Assembly: GCA_000729835.1 (NCBI GenBank) | Contig: JFHB01000070.1 | Location: forward strand, 62,001-126,000 | DNA length: 64,000 nt | Source: Atkinsonella hypoxylon | Taxonomy: Eukaryota; Ascomycota; Sordariomycetes; Hypocreales; Clavicipitaceae | Reading direction: 5' to 3' | Part shown: positions 1-12,374 of the stretch, one piece after another | Numbering within the stretch: the first letter of the stretch is position 1 | Layout of the letters: each line of letters starts with the position of its first letter | The notes under the pieces: generated by a model | Seen by the model: the letters and a program-made list of their open reading frames with translations, nothing else | What the model was told of the DNA's origin: nothing | The model's database searches: none | Made by a program: the position numbers and the translations under genes

Positions 1-526
1 GCAAATGCGCGCGAGGCGATAAGTGTACGTTTAGACATGACTGAAACCAGCACGTGAGATGGTTGGCATTGTACCATAGCAAGGAGAGAAAGAACAAGTT
101 AGAAGCTGGTTGGTGAACGAATCCCAGCATCTGGCGTTTGGAAGGCATCAAAAAAATAGTCTTTCAGCTCGCGATTTGTGGAGAATGGAACTTTGGAGCA
201 ATTAAGGGGGAATCACATGTATTAATGGGATTTGCCAGCATTTTCCCAGCCTGTATATTCTCACAATCCATGCTTCAATGCATTTAGTGTTGCTTCGGAT
301 GGTCATTTTTTTTTTTTTTTGTTCTACTATTTGACTAAGCCGCGTGCAAAACGGATTTGAAACCCTTGACTTGACATCCATTTCATCGTATTTTCGTCAA
401 AAATCTAATCAAGCAGAAAAAGCACTCGGCTATGACCAGATTCTTGAGATGGACGACTCCACCTCAGGCTATGGAGGAATGGGTCGTCGCGCCAAACGTC
501 CGTCTTGTCCGGCATGAGTTCCAGTA
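1..526. other. Intergenic, 3' side of translin
   Basis: No supportable gene is seen here. It holds a T-run near 306-320 and is followed by the translin stop codon on the minus strand, so its right part is probably the translin 3' UTR and terminator region. Confidence 0.5.
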
Positions 527-1782
527 TCACGTCGTCTTCATCTCCGCGTTCACTGCCCCAGGCCTCGCAACAAGCCCCCTCAAGCTCAAATCATACACCA
601 CATCTTCCACCTTCTTGACATCGTACTTGACGGCATCAGCGCGCTTCCTCAAGATGTCATTCTTCAAGTTGAGGAGCTGAAAGCCTGCGAAGATGTCCTT
701 TATGAAGGCGCTGATGGTCAGGGGCTGCTCGAAGTCGCCGAGGGTGACGGCGTTGGTGGCCAGGCGGGCTAGTTCGGGGGTGAGGTCTGTTAGGGAGAGA
801 AGGTATTCTTCTATTGTGAAGTGGAAGGCGTCGCGGTCCTTGAGGTTGGTTGGGACTTGGGTTTGTTAGTTGGTTGTCATCGAAGTCGGGACGGCCGAGG
901 AGATGGGAGGAGTGGAATTTGGGGCATTTTCGGCGTGGGTGAGCGTAGACGATTCTGCAGCGCTTTATTTAAACGTGAATTACAGTGTTGGTGTTCTGGA
1001 GATGAGTGATGTGAAGGCTGGACTGCGCCATTATGGAGGGAGACCAAAGCTCAATGTGAAGTCTTAGATAAGATATAAGACGCAAAGAGAACGCGGATGA
1101 ACCACAGCGTAGTAAAGACAATAGAAGCAGAGAAGTAAAGTAGAGAACAAGCCCGGCGAGATAAAGAAAAGAAAAGAAAAAGGGAGAGGCAAAGGTACAT
1201 ACCTGTGAAAACAGCACCAACTTCCTCCAAAGTTAGCAATCGGCCCAACTCACCCACCTTCTCATCGGAGCCAAGGCCCCCCAGCCACGCGCAGTACAAG
1301 GTTGTCCCAATAGCATTTTGTACAGACCGCGCCCATTTCGAATTGTACCTTGACGAGTTTTAGCTATGCCAGCAATTTGGTGCGTAGTGCCAAGCTACTA
1401 ACTTGTAGTACGGGTGCTGAGAAGCCACCTCGTTTAGTTCCTGGACAATGCTGACCTGTTCTTTGACGGCACTCTCAACATGTTCTACCAGCGCGGGATC
1501 TATTTGAAAAAAAGAAAGTTTAAAAAAAAAAAGGATTATTATTTGCCGCCCAATTAGAACTTGGGGAGGGCTAGCTGAGAACACAGAGCGGGGGACGGCA
1601 AACCTACATCCTGATCGGGGCGTCGAGTGAACTCGCGATAGAAGGCCCTGGGCTGAGGCGACGGCTCGGTCAAGCTTCTGCACGATCTGGTTTAGAGACT
1701 CGCGGACTTGGGATTCTTCCTCGATTATGGACTCGAGGTAGGTGAAGATCGAGGGGTCGATCAGGCTAGACTGGGCGGACAT
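527..1782 (-). CDS. Translin (single-strand nucleic-acid-binding protein)
   Basis: Translin family. Family members form ring-shaped octamers, bind single-stranded DNA/RNA and, with TRAX, make the C3PO endoribonuclease; no TRAX gene is in this window. Four exons on the minus strand, 1608-1782, 1403-1499, 1203-1348 and 527-855, join in frame to 248 residues, close to the usual 230-250. Recognisable family segments: near the N-terminus 'ASAQGLLSRVHSTPRS', then 'HPYYKYNSKWARSVQNAIG', 'CAWLGGLGSDEKVGELGRLL', and near the C-terminus 'LKNDILRKRADAVKYDVKKV'. The start is the first ATG of the long exon. Intron 3 is much longer (347 nt) than the other two and contains a purine-rich A/G run. The exon model is my inference from splice consensus; family assignment is firm. 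Confidence 0.9.
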
Positions 1783-2848
1783 GATGGCTTGGCTTTTGGA
1801 GATGGATTGCGCTGTGGTTGATGAGTTTTAGGTGAGGCCGGCTTTCATGAATGTTGGAGCTTATGTGGGGCTGGTGAAACCATGATGGCCCAAGTTAACG
1901 GACCATCACAAGTTGACACAGAATGTCACAACATGAAAAGTGCCAAAAAGTATAGATGTCATGTTCTTCTCCCTTCAGTTACGCTACACGCTACACGCTA
2001 CACGCCACAGAAATCCCAAGAATTCCAGTGACAAAACTCTGCCAACAAGAGCAAGAGCCCACACCAAGCAGACCGCCCATCCCCCATCAGCCCTCCCAAA
2101 CATCTTCTTCACCACCAAATCAACAGACCCGGAAAGCAATGAAAAATACCCATGGCGACTCTACAACGCAATTTGCGTCACCTGGAAGCAGTGTGATACC
2201 AGGGACACGATGGCACCAGGTCCGTGTGGCATGCACAGGAAGGAAACCGGAGGCCAAAAATGAGAATAATCGAGAAGCCCTGCGTAGGGGCGTTTCAGCG
2301 ATTAGACTGAAAAGAACAGATACTACACTTGATCTAAGCCAGATGGCAAAGAGAGCTGGAGAGGAAAAGGGGCAAGAAAGAGGCGAGCGTGGGTGAGAAG
2401 TCGTGTTTATACTTGGTTCTGGGCGGGCGGTGAGATGCCTTTGGCAGATAAGGCGGTTGGCAGGCGGTTGGCAGGCAGCTGGTAGGTGGGACTGCTGCCT
2501 GTTGCCCAGCGCAGCTCCTAAGCATAACTAGCAGGAGCCCTTATATAAGAAGATACAGTTTCCTTTGTCTTAGAGTTACAGTCGCTTCGGATTGGATGCC
2601 TCGTTCCAGGTGCGATTACACATCATATACTCCGTGCTCTGCTTCCTTGTCTCTTTCTTCTGGCGGACTTGGAGATGAAATGAAATGAATTGGTCAGACA
2701 ACTGTCAACCATTTCCTTGTTCCCTCCCTTTTGGTCGTGTATCCCGGATGATTAGTGGAGTTTGCTACGCGACAGCCCGAAGAGATTTGCCAACTGCTCG
2801 CATAGGTTTGCAGGCAGATTTTAGCTACACAGGCGAGTAAGAAAGAAG
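1783..2848. other. Intergenic between translin and TPR-like pseudogene
   Basis: Divergent intergenic space of about 1.07 kb. Overlapping small ORFs occur on both strands but none resembles a protein. It contains a short heptamer repeat (ACGCTAC, three copies, 1981-2005) and two GCAGGCGGTTG-like copies near 2455-2480. It presumably carries the translin promoter. Confidence 0.4.
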
Positions 2849-4079
2849 ATGAATTGGTACCAAGTGCTTGTCCAAAGTCGGCACCTCTCTGACCGGGCCG
2901 CATACGCTCAAGCACTTGACCTTCTCCGCGACGCTGTATCTCGCCTTACCGGAGCTGATCGAATGCAAGCTGAACTAGAGATTGCGTGTGTTACTGCAGA
3001 CCAAGGATACACACGAGATGCACATGACCACCTTCTACAGAGTCTCCAAGGCCTCCCCGAGAAACTAGATGCTAGAGAGTTGTGTATAGGTGTTCAAATG
3101 AGGATGCAAGCATGTCTTCTGGAGCCGCTGGTAACAACTCGCTTCAAACCGGCCCTCGAGAAAGCAGAGGCACTGCGCCTTCAAACCGCCAATTTTGCAA
3201 CCCTGGAAGAGCTTGAAGCGACAATGGTATGAGGTGCGCTACAGAGCTTTATAGAGAGAACATCACTTGGCCGGTGCCACGGACGTCCAATGTCAGCAAA
3301 TAATTCGACTCGTAAAGAAAGATCATGCCAATTTTACAGACGAGATACTCGAGGAGTTGAAGGGATGCTTCGCAAAGTATGAGGCTATCGATGCTGTTCC
3401 TTCGTTCTAGGTTGCTGTGTTTGGCAATCTCGCACATATTCTACATTGGCTAGGATTTGACACCCAGGTGTCTCTTTCAGACTCTTTCAGACATAAATGA
3501 TCAGCTAGCAAGCCTCTCTGGCGCCGCCTTGATCAGCCAAGGCATGCGCTTCCATCTGATAGGCATGTGGTTGACACGGTCGAGGGCTGCTCCCGTGCTG
3601 TCGAAGCTTTAGAAGCGGTTTACGCAGACCTGGAAAATGGAGACGCTCGATTTCTCCAGGGACTTTCAGCCCATTGCGCTTCCCTGGCGTACGCTCAGCT
3701 TCAGGATTGGAGCTGTTCCTTCGCCGAAGCAGAGCTTGAAGCAGACGTCAGGAACGGATTGGTGTTGCATCCACACCAAAAGGCCGAGACGATCATTGGG
3801 AAGCTCCTATTACGGCCTACTGATGAAGCCACGAGAAACAGGTGGACTGTGTAAGAAGAGGAATTGATGAATATATTGACGACAATGGACTCCGAGCAGT
3901 CGGACTGTCGGAAAGCTGCCGGTTTGCAATTGCAGGCCACCCACACTGTACGAGCCAAGGATTGGGAACGGGCCATGGCCGAATTTGACGCAACGGTAGG
4001 ACTATACATGAAGCACAAGAGGCTAATAGAAGCTGCAAATACGCAGCTAGGGTTTGACAATGCTGTGCTTAATTGATGC
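2849..4079 (+). pseudogene. Decayed TPR-like gene
   Basis: The first ORF (2849-3232, 127 residues) starts with an ATG and is helical and alanine/leucine-rich, with TPR-like paired helices ('AAYAQALDLLRDAVSRL', 'RMQAELEIACVTADQG'). The similarity then continues in another frame from about 3226 ('WYEVRYRAL', an in-frame TAG, then 'REHHLAGATDVQCQQIIRLV'), again at 3567-3854 and again at 3864-4076 ('AKDWERAMAEFDATVGLYM'). Four pieces in shifted frames with internal stops, and no convincing introns to join them, point to a broken gene. The TAG after 'RAL' could come from CAG by a C-to-T change, as repeat-induced point mutation would make. It could alternatively be a live multi-exon gene that I cannot splice. 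I do not know its former function. Confidence 0.5.
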
Positions 4080-5250
4080 TGTGAGTTTCTTCGACCGCTT
4101 GGTCTCTTGGCCAATCTGAGGTCGATATGGAGCGCACCTTGAACAAGGCTCAGTATCGTTTATGCTCAATTATGTGGCTTCGTGGGCAAGCAATGGGGGA
4201 ACTGTGATTGCAGGAGTATAAAGGACTATAATACATCAAGACCGGGCCTTATGCTGCTGCTGCTGCCCGCGAGGTGAGATTGTGTTCGTTGCAGCAAGTG
4301 GTCCGAGTTCTGCGACATGCGAAAACTAGCCTTCTCGCGCGCACCTCTTAGAGACACATCACATTGCTGGTGACTGACTGCGATGTGGGTGGTGAGAAAA
4401 GGAAATCTACTCATCAGTTGGATGCCCCAGGCTTTACCAGGGTTGCTTTCAGCATTGCCTCGTAACTAGCGAGCCGAAGACGTGGGCAGTTCTTGAGGGC
4501 TGGTTGGCTGGTCTTCAATGTATTAGCAAACATGGTCTCACTTTGTAACACAAGGCCTTCAGGAGACCATGTCCAAGCCATAGCTCTATCAACTTACACT
4601 TCCCGGTGTGGTCAACTTGATCCATTCAGCTTGCGACAGTGTTGTACCGGGCCTCATCTTCACGCCTGCCCGCCTCCATCGTCCCGCAACTTGTCCCGGG
4701 TGCTGATGACTCTTTCTTTCTTTTTTTTTTTTTTTTTTTTTTTCTATATGCAGGTTGGAAGTAACTATGAACAGGATTGATGGACAGACACATCAGCCCA
4801 GGATTCGTTCTGACTGCTCCAACAGGCTGTGCGCCCCTTTACCGACCAACAGCCTTGTTTTGCGAAAGCATTGACCTCTTTGACTCTGCTCGTGTATCTT
4901 TCTAATTCTTTTTCTTCACGCCATTGCTTCAGAGTTCTGTATATATTCCTGGCGTCCTTTACCACCGTTACACTTGGCTATCGATAGCATCGTAGGATAG
5001 CGACCTTATCATTCTTCTTTACACATGCAACCGAGCCCTAAGAGACCGCAGCACCTTGTCGAACGGGGACCTGCAGATATCTGCCCGCGAGCTGGCTTTC
5101 TTAATCTAACCGCTGAGGATTTATCCTTAACAACGAGCTGGACCTGTACTTATATAATAAGCGAAATAGACGTTGAGGTGATTCAAACAGAACCTGCGTC
5201 GTGTCTGGTGTTGATTTCTATCTATAAAGGACGTGACGGGACAGTCATTC
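4080..5250. other. Intergenic upstream of sedolisin
   Basis: No gene recognised. It contains a T-run of about 25 nt (4719-4743). The last few hundred bases before 5251 are the likely promoter and leader of the sedolisin gene. Confidence 0.4.
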
Positions 5251-7345
5251 ATGATGAAGTTGGCAATTAGTCTGGCTTGTCTCTTGGGAGGTGGGATCGC
5301 CCCCCTTGCTACTGTCGCAGCGAATCGAGTCGTCGTTGAAAACTTAGGTCACGAAGCTCCTGGATGGACAAACTTGGGCCCAGCGAATCTGAATCAGCTT
5401 ATTCGACTCTCCATTGCGCTGGAAGTACCAGGCCAGGATCATCTTGAAGAGACACTCTACCAGATTTCGGAGCCAAGCCACCCACGCTATGGCCAGCATT
5501 TATCGCGTCATGAGGCCGCGGCGATGATGCGGCCTCCGCGAGCGGTTTCGGATTCCGTTCGCCGCTGGCTATCATCGGAGAGCATCCCAGAACACCATAT
5601 AATTGATAAAGGGATCTTTTTGGATGCGACAATGACGTTAGAAACAGCTGGAAAGCTGTTGGGAGCAGACTACAGAGTTTTCGAGCGCGACGGGCACAAA
5701 GTCGTCGGCACTCTTGCTTATTCCGTGCCTGCTGACCTTCGGCCTCATATAGCAGCAGTTCAGCCTACGACATTTTTTGACGTACACCAGTCTATGAAGC
5801 TGGCTCGACGTGGCCATTTTACCACCGGAAAGCTCGCTACGTATAGTTCTGATGGAAACAGCGCGGACGCGCAGGCGCTGGCACAGTCAAGCAAAGATGA
5901 CCATTGTACCACCACGAATACCCCTGGGTGTTTGCGCAAGCTGTACAATATGCAGAACAATCTTGCTGAGCCAGATCCCCGCTCCCTATTGGGTGTTGTC
6001 GGTTTTAACAATGTAAGCTTGCTACTCGGGGTTACAACAGCAAGGGCTCGGAATGCCCTGGACTGACTTTATGAAGCAAACAGCACAGCATGACCAGCTG
6101 GATAAGTTTACCAAGTCGTTTGCTACTTATGCGCAAGGAGCCAATTTCACAGTAGAGCACATCAACAATGGCACGAACCCACAGGGGCCCAATTACCCTA
6201 GTGGTGAAGCCAACATGGACATCCAGATTGCCGTTGCTATGGCACACAAGGTGCCTGTACGGTTCTACTCGACTGGAGGAGAAGATCACAAGTTTATACC
6301 CGATTTGGAGTGAGTTTCTTGCATGGTGTTGATGTGCTCAAGCATATTTGAGGCTGATGTTTTTTTTTTTTTTTTAGTGTCATTTTTCAGCATTGCTGAT
6401 CGACAAAAGGAGTATATTGAACCTTGGCTGCAGTTTGTCAGCCACATGTTGTTGTTGACCGACAAGGACTTGCCGCAAGTCATGTCAATCTCATACGGCG
6501 TGAATGAGCAGGCAATTCCCAAGCCGTATGCCATCAAGATATGCCAGCTCTTTGGTCAACTTGCCATGCGTGGAATGTCTATCATTGTTGCATCTGGCGA
6601 CACGGGACCTGGTGTGTCTTGTCGATCAAATGACGGCTCCAATGCCACGAGATTTCTCCCTAGCTTTCCAGGGACATGCCCGTATGTGACTTCTGTAGGG
6701 GCGACGGAAGGAAAAGGTCCTGAAAAGGCCTCCAGCTTTTCCTCTGGGGGGTTCTCAGAGTATTGGGGACGGCCACAGTGGCAAGCGACCGCCGTGAACA
6801 AATACTTGCATCTTCATGGAGACAAGTGGAGCAAGTATTACAATCGCCATGGCAGAGGATTTCCAGATGTGGCGGCCCAAGGGGTACAGTTTCCCATATT
6901 CAACCATGACAAAATCGAGAGCGGCGGGGGAACTAGGTAATTAACGTTTGCCGCTCGATACAACACGACCTGTAGACTAATATGCCGCGCCATGCAGCGC
7001 ATCAGCACCGCTATTTGCGTCAATGATTGCCCTGGTCAATGATGATCGCATGAAGAAGGGGAAAGCACCGCTGGGGTTCTTGAACCCTTGGTTATACCAG
7101 TCGGCAACAAGGGCTTTCACCGAGTAAGATGAAGATTTCAGCGCGCTTCGTTCGATATAGCTGCTAACAGAGATGTTGATAGCATCAAAGATGGTAAGTC
7201 GGAAGGCTGCAAAGGGAGCAGTTTCAGCGGTGCTCCGGCGCCACGCATTGCAGGAGCTGGGTGGGATGCAGTTGAAGGATGGGATCCAGCAACAGGATTG
7301 GGCACTCCGAATTTTGAGCAGCTGCACAAATTGGCCATGTGTTAG
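5251..7345 (+). CDS. Secreted sedolisin (S53 tripeptidyl-peptidase-like)
   Basis: Secreted serine-carboxyl peptidase of family S53; family members act at acid pH and often release tripeptides from extracellular protein. Proposed exons 5251-6012, 6041-6309, 6391-6936, 6998-7123 and 7183-7345 give 621 residues, a normal length. Seen in order: a hydrophobic signal peptide after the first ATG ('MMKLAISLACLLGG'), a pro-domain ('SHPRYGQHLSRHEAA'), the catalytic Glu/Asp pair in 'GEANMDIQ', the oxyanion Asp in 'ASGDTGPG', the nucleophile Ser in 'GGGTSASAP', and a C-terminal Ca-binding-like end ('GWDPATGLGTPNF'). All catalytic residues are present. The join at 6012/6041 is odd: it needs a 28-nt intron (GTAAGC...CAG), shorter than fungal introns normally are, or an alternative donor at 5995 or 5998, or the gene carries a frameshift. 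The ATG pair at 5251/5254 decides the start, since the signal peptide begins there. Confidence 0.85.
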
Positions 7346-10300
7346 CTTATAGGGAGTCAGTGAATGAAGCGCGGATGGCGATGACTTCCGCGACGTCGGC
7401 GGCACCAATGTTCGAGCAGCCTGCTGGGGGGAGGTTTCAACCCCGAGAAGGGTCGTGGAAAGAAGGGTGGGTGGGTTCTGGAGCTGAGGTGCGATTTTCC
7501 GTCGGTAAAGAGGGTAAAGTGATTTGTGGGGGGGGCGGTTGCCTGAATATTCAGAGGTTTTCTAGATTAAGTGCAGATACAGACAAGTGTCGCGCCAGAA
7601 CAATCTCTGCAGTCAACCCGTCTCCAGACCGCAGAAGCAAAACCAAGTTCCGGCATTCTCCATTTACTCGTTGAACCAACACCATAACTACATAGCGGCC
7701 AGCTCCAGCTCAATTCCAATTCGAAGCATCTCGGCGCGCTGGTCCAAAAACGCCATTCACAACGTGCGCGAAGCCATGTGCCCAAGCCAGCGGCGCAAAG
7801 CCCAGAAATATCGCCACGAGCTCGAAATCACGTCGTCGCACAGATGAAAACCATTCATGGCGATTTACTCCTTGGAGAAAAACCCCCCCCACGTCATCTT
7901 TCGCCCATGCTTGCAAACCCGACGACTCCTTTTTCGTTATTCCCGTTACCTAATTCGACCACCCCTGTGCCAGCCTCCCCCTCCACCCCTCCATCTTGCA
8001 AAACAAGCTTACCTGGTCCCACGCGCCTTGCATAGTTAGTTATTCCCCGCGTTTTTTCTTTTTTTCTTTTTTTTTTTTTTTGAAATCTCGGCGACATCCA
8101 GCACGATCTGCGGGGTAGTTTATTTCGTGGGGTCATGCCCTGGTCTGGCGGTAGCATTCATGACCGGGGAGAAATGATCTTCGGGAGGCATTGCTGCATT
8201 CGTAGTGCCTCACCTGACGAGCGCTGATCTCCCTGCTAGGCTGAGAAGAAGCCCTGGCATCGCTTCGTACACGCCCCCGTCAAGTGATGCCCGCACGCGG
8301 GGCACATATGTCGTGGCAGTGACGTTCGGATCAGGTTGGCCTGCTGGCGTGAGTGTTGATTTGGTGGTCTGGCGAGAGGTGGGATGACTGATTTGGTGGT
8401 TGGTCAGTGGCTCTTGTGGTGACTAAGATGATTTAGATGGGGGCCGTGTCCGTTGTGAATTTCATGTAAATGGTCATGGTCACGAGGGTTTGTCAAGGTG
8501 AGTGAAGATGAAATGCTTGGTTTGTTCTGCATGCAGGGTGTTCGTGGCTGGGTGTCTTGGCATTATGACTGACTGTTGCAGCATGGACCTCACTGATGGT
8601 GCCCGATGTAAGAGCCTTGACATCTCGATAGGACCCTACTTCTCCGTCGAGTGTGTTGGAAATGTAAGAGCATACTTGGGCCTGCGCATCACATGGATGG
8701 TTTGTATTGTGGCATCGCGTAATAGTTGGGTAAACAATCGCAGCCATCGTAAGTCTGGATAATATACATGTCCGATTGTTTCAGCTAGATATCTGCAGTC
8801 AGGCATTTTGTACGTAAAAGACTCTCATCTCAGTCTTGAGGCCCAATACCCCCCCTTGCGACCGGAATATCGCAGCATGTACACAGCTGCTTCGCATTCC
8901 GCACTACGGATGGATCCCAGATCTATTCTTCAATCCATTAATGTCCGATTGGCTGCGATCTGAAGGACAAGAGGTCGATGTACGCCGTATCGCGAAAGCC
9001 TAGACCTACGTGCCATCGAGCCGCAGAGAGCTATGAACATTAGTTGAGCAGCACAGCGCATTGCCACTCAACGTCATGGCAGACAGACGCTTTGATTTGA
9101 AACCTTGGCACCGATCGAATCGAAAGAGCTCATGGGTAATTGTCTTCATTTTGCTTAGCGCTGCCGATTTGGTGGTTTATCTTCGTCGAGGGGATGCTGA
9201 AGGCACTCTCACAATATGAGTTAATTCCTGGACTAGAAGACCCAAGTTCATGTAAAGTACACCCCCAATGCACGTATCTCATGATCTTCTGGATTCCTTG
9301 TCAGCGAAGCCATTGATTCAGGGGTAGGTATACGTGGTTCAGATCGGTAGGGCGGACGGGTATTAGTGTCATGAGGTTTCGGTCTGTAGGATGGCAGGAA
9401 AACTGCGGCGAAATCTTATTGATGACATACCGAATAATAAGCCGACTGCCATTTTAGCAGAAAAATGTCCATTATTACCCGCTTTCCCTCTGTATGAGCC
9501 TCTTGGAAGTAGATGACATATGCAGCTTCACTATTTTCGGACTCGGAGGTTAGCTAGGTGAACGACAATAGCTTGCAGCCAACACACTCGAACTTGGGAC
9601 CCGACGCGCAAAATACATGTTCATGAGGTTTGATGATGGAAGCACAAGAGCACAGCACATGACTAGTTTGATGTCGCGTGCTGCTGAAGTCAAGCATCCC
9701 ACACTTGCTTCCCAAGCGCGTCCCAAGCGAAACGGTACGTGGCTGAGATGAGACTTTGGTATAGCCAATGCAGGAATCGATGGCAGAGAAAGAGCCAGAT
9801 GTTTGACACACTGGAAAGACGAGGCGATCTTCTCATCTGCTTCTGACCCAAGAGCCTTTCTCCTATATCAAGGGCCGTGGGAAGAGCCGGGCGTGGTAGG
9901 TCATGATCTTGGTCGAAGAAGGCGACTATGCAAATGCTAGCGGAGTGGTTTGGTCGGCGTTTCTCCGTTTAGTGCCGCACACACTTGTTCTTAGCTATTG
10001 GTTGCCTTCGACGTCTGGACAGTAGCTAGTAAAGAAAGCGCCGGCGATGCGAGAAGTTGAAGCGGTGTAGGCCGAAAAGTTGGGGTTGCATCGCAATTGC
10101 AGACGAGCACGCGACCATCCAGATCAACTGACACCAAAACCCTCAAAACGGAACACCTTGCGTAGTTAATATAACAATTAATGCAATGATTCGTGCGACA
10201 ATTAACGCGACAATTCATCCGTTGATCAACAGCTGTCAGGGAGAAAAAGGGCTCTTGAAAAAGCTACAAGTCTGGTGGATTGTTAGTGAGGCAAGTGGCT

Positions 10301-11572
10301 CAACTCGGCTAGATGCGGTTGGACTGCGTTGCTACAGTGGGTGTACATGCATGGGCGAGCAAGCTTACACTGCCTAAACGAGCCAAGCATTGCTAAAATT
10401 GGCCATGGGAAACGAGTCGCGCTCATGCTACTCAGCAGGACGACTGCGAGAAGCCGCAGGCGTGCGCGGTTCCTTCATCAGGGCAGCTCTGAATTATCCT
10501 CCGGTTGTGACCACCAGATAATAGTCTCTTGAGGACGCCGTGCAACTACCAAGTGTCCGAAAAGCATGCCAGTCATCATGTACCACGTCACGGGATAATG
10601 ATCAAGCGGCGACAGAGCCAGCGGCGAATCAACGGATATTGTTTCGGGGCATATTTCATTCGAATTGTTTTCCTACATGACCATGTCACAATAATCAGCC
10701 TCGGCCATCGACTTTTGATCAGCAGAAACATGACGTGATTGAATTGGTGGGTGAGATGCGGCGGGATACACGTGTTTGGGACTCATCGGATCGCAATTGG
10801 CATGTTGGATCTGCGTGCCGACACGTAGCATTGCGTTCAGGTCGAGTAGTAAAACCGGATAGATTGACAATCTGGTTGCGAAAAAGGCTGCCGAGTACTC
10901 TGTAGCTGCCCAAGAAGAAAGACCAAATTGACATTGATTCTTTTGTCTTGGGAATATGTATTCCGTATGAACGGGCATCTGCTCCTCTCAAAACCCTTCT
11001 GCCTGTTAAAAAGGCTTAGTGGAGAAGTTTTTGCCTCTTTTTATTTTTATTTTTTATTTTTTTTATGTTCCTTCCGAAAATTCATGGTGCTCAAGAAAGA
11101 GTTCGTCTGTTGCTTAAATCTATTCCGTGGCACCGAGATTCTCACGAGCTGTCGTTGATTGGACCTGTTTTCAGGTTGTTTTCCTCAATTCGATTAAACT
11201 GTCGACCGCATGGCTGTTTGTCCGTGCTAAGCATATCATTGGCTATCTTCTTTACAGTGTGTACATCAATCCTTTACTCTGCGGAGCATAACTATCAGTT
11301 AAGTCAATTAGTTTAGCATCAAATACTTAATGCTAAGCCTATCTTGGGTGCCCGCATCGGGGCGACCCGGCCCATGAACTCATCACCTACCTCTTCGTAG
11401 ATATCTTAGTGTTCGAACACTGAACACCAACTATTTATCACCACCCAGTTGAAAACGGACAGTGTCATCATATGACCTGCACGTCTCTTTCATCACGCTA
11501 AGCACCCCAGGCGCGGGAAGGGTGCAGCGGATGCAGGAACATTAAGAGTTTCAGCGCAGATATGTACTGATG

Positions 11573-11586
11573 ACGGAGTACTCCGT
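11573..11586. repeat. Perfect 14-bp palindrome ACGGAGTACTCCGT
   Basis: A perfect inverted repeat built from two TACGGAGTA-type half words. Related words recur in many intergenic parts of the window, for example at 10964, 11625, 17203, 20512-20563, 32911, 49139 and 63071. Possible short-palindrome repeat or binding site; function is not known. Confidence 0.6.
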
Positions 11587-11942
11587 ATTTTGTTTCCCTT
11601 TGACGATGGATATTGCCTAAATTAATACGGAATACTAGTCCGTAGTGTCAGGTTCAATCCTATCATGCCAGTTATTCGTCCATTCAGGACACCATCTTCT
11701 CGGCAGCACGGCACCCTGGCTACGGCTAAGTCCCACGTCTCCGGTTCGATATTATAGCTGAAGATCCCTGTCCTTGGTGCCGAAGTGGCTCCGATCGTGT
11801 ATTGGCAAGGGCCTAGATGTTTTGCGAGTCAGAATCGGTCGGCTTAAGTACTTTATAAAACACAAGCGTTATAAGAGACAAGCAGTGCCGGATTAGCAAG
11901 CACATGTACGCTAAGGCACGTAGCTAGCCCTGGAATATACAG

Positions 11943-11965
11943 GGCAGTTGCCACTGTAAATTGAT
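11943..11965 (-). repeat. Dispersed 23-bp match to 32.17 kb
   Basis: This 23-bp stretch matches the reverse complement of 32156-32178 at 20 of 23 positions. All three differences are transitions, as repeat-induced point mutation would leave. Both copies carry CCACTGTAAA or its complement TTTACAGTGG, which looks like a TA target plus CAGTGG terminus of a Tc1/mariner-like element. It is probably a remnant of a transposon end; no ORF remains. Confidence 0.35.
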
Positions 11966-12340
11966 GTCAATAGGGGCCCATCTAGACGCTGAGCACTAGC
12001 TAAAACGCGTGATATATCCGTAGTACTTCAGCTTTAAGTGTGTTGAAAGGTTAGTAAAAGTCACTCAAGGTTGCGCGCACGAGCAAGGCGGTTGTGGGGC
12101 TGAGATATCGGCTAAGAGGGCTCATGTTCACGGCTCAATTGGACGTGAAGCTGATTCGCCATCATCATCGCCAAGGTCCATAAATGGCCCATCGCGTTGG
12201 GCGTGGTAAGGCGACAAACCAGGTTGTGGGTTCCACTTGGAAACTAATTCGTGACCTGATTGTCGCCTTACGACGCTCAAAGGGATCGCCGACACCTCCC
12301 TGCTCTTTGCTCGCTTCTTTGCTTCTCTTCCTTCCCTCAC

Positions 12341-12374
12341 CATCTGCCATCTGCCATCTGCCATCTGCCATCTG
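12341..12374. repeat. CATCTGC heptamer microsatellite
   Basis: About five tandem copies of the heptamer CATCTGC, read directly from the sequence. Confidence 0.85.

Larger units (their letters stand above)
7346..12120. other. Long gene-poor region
   Basis: Almost 4.8 kb with no ORF that resembles a protein or has believable splice structure on either strand. The longest ORFs overlap one another in opposite strands and have non-protein-like composition. It contains a poly-T run near 8047-8081, AT-rich stretches around 11.0-11.1 kb (T-rich run 11033-11064), the palindrome at 11573-11586 and a sequence at 11943-11965 that matches another site near 32.17 kb. Nothing else could be supported. Confidence 0.5.

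Noticed and set aside
11640..11665. GGTTCAATCC, resembling a tRNA T-loop
   Set aside because: The flanking bases do not form the T-stem and no acceptor, D or anticodon arms can be folded around it.
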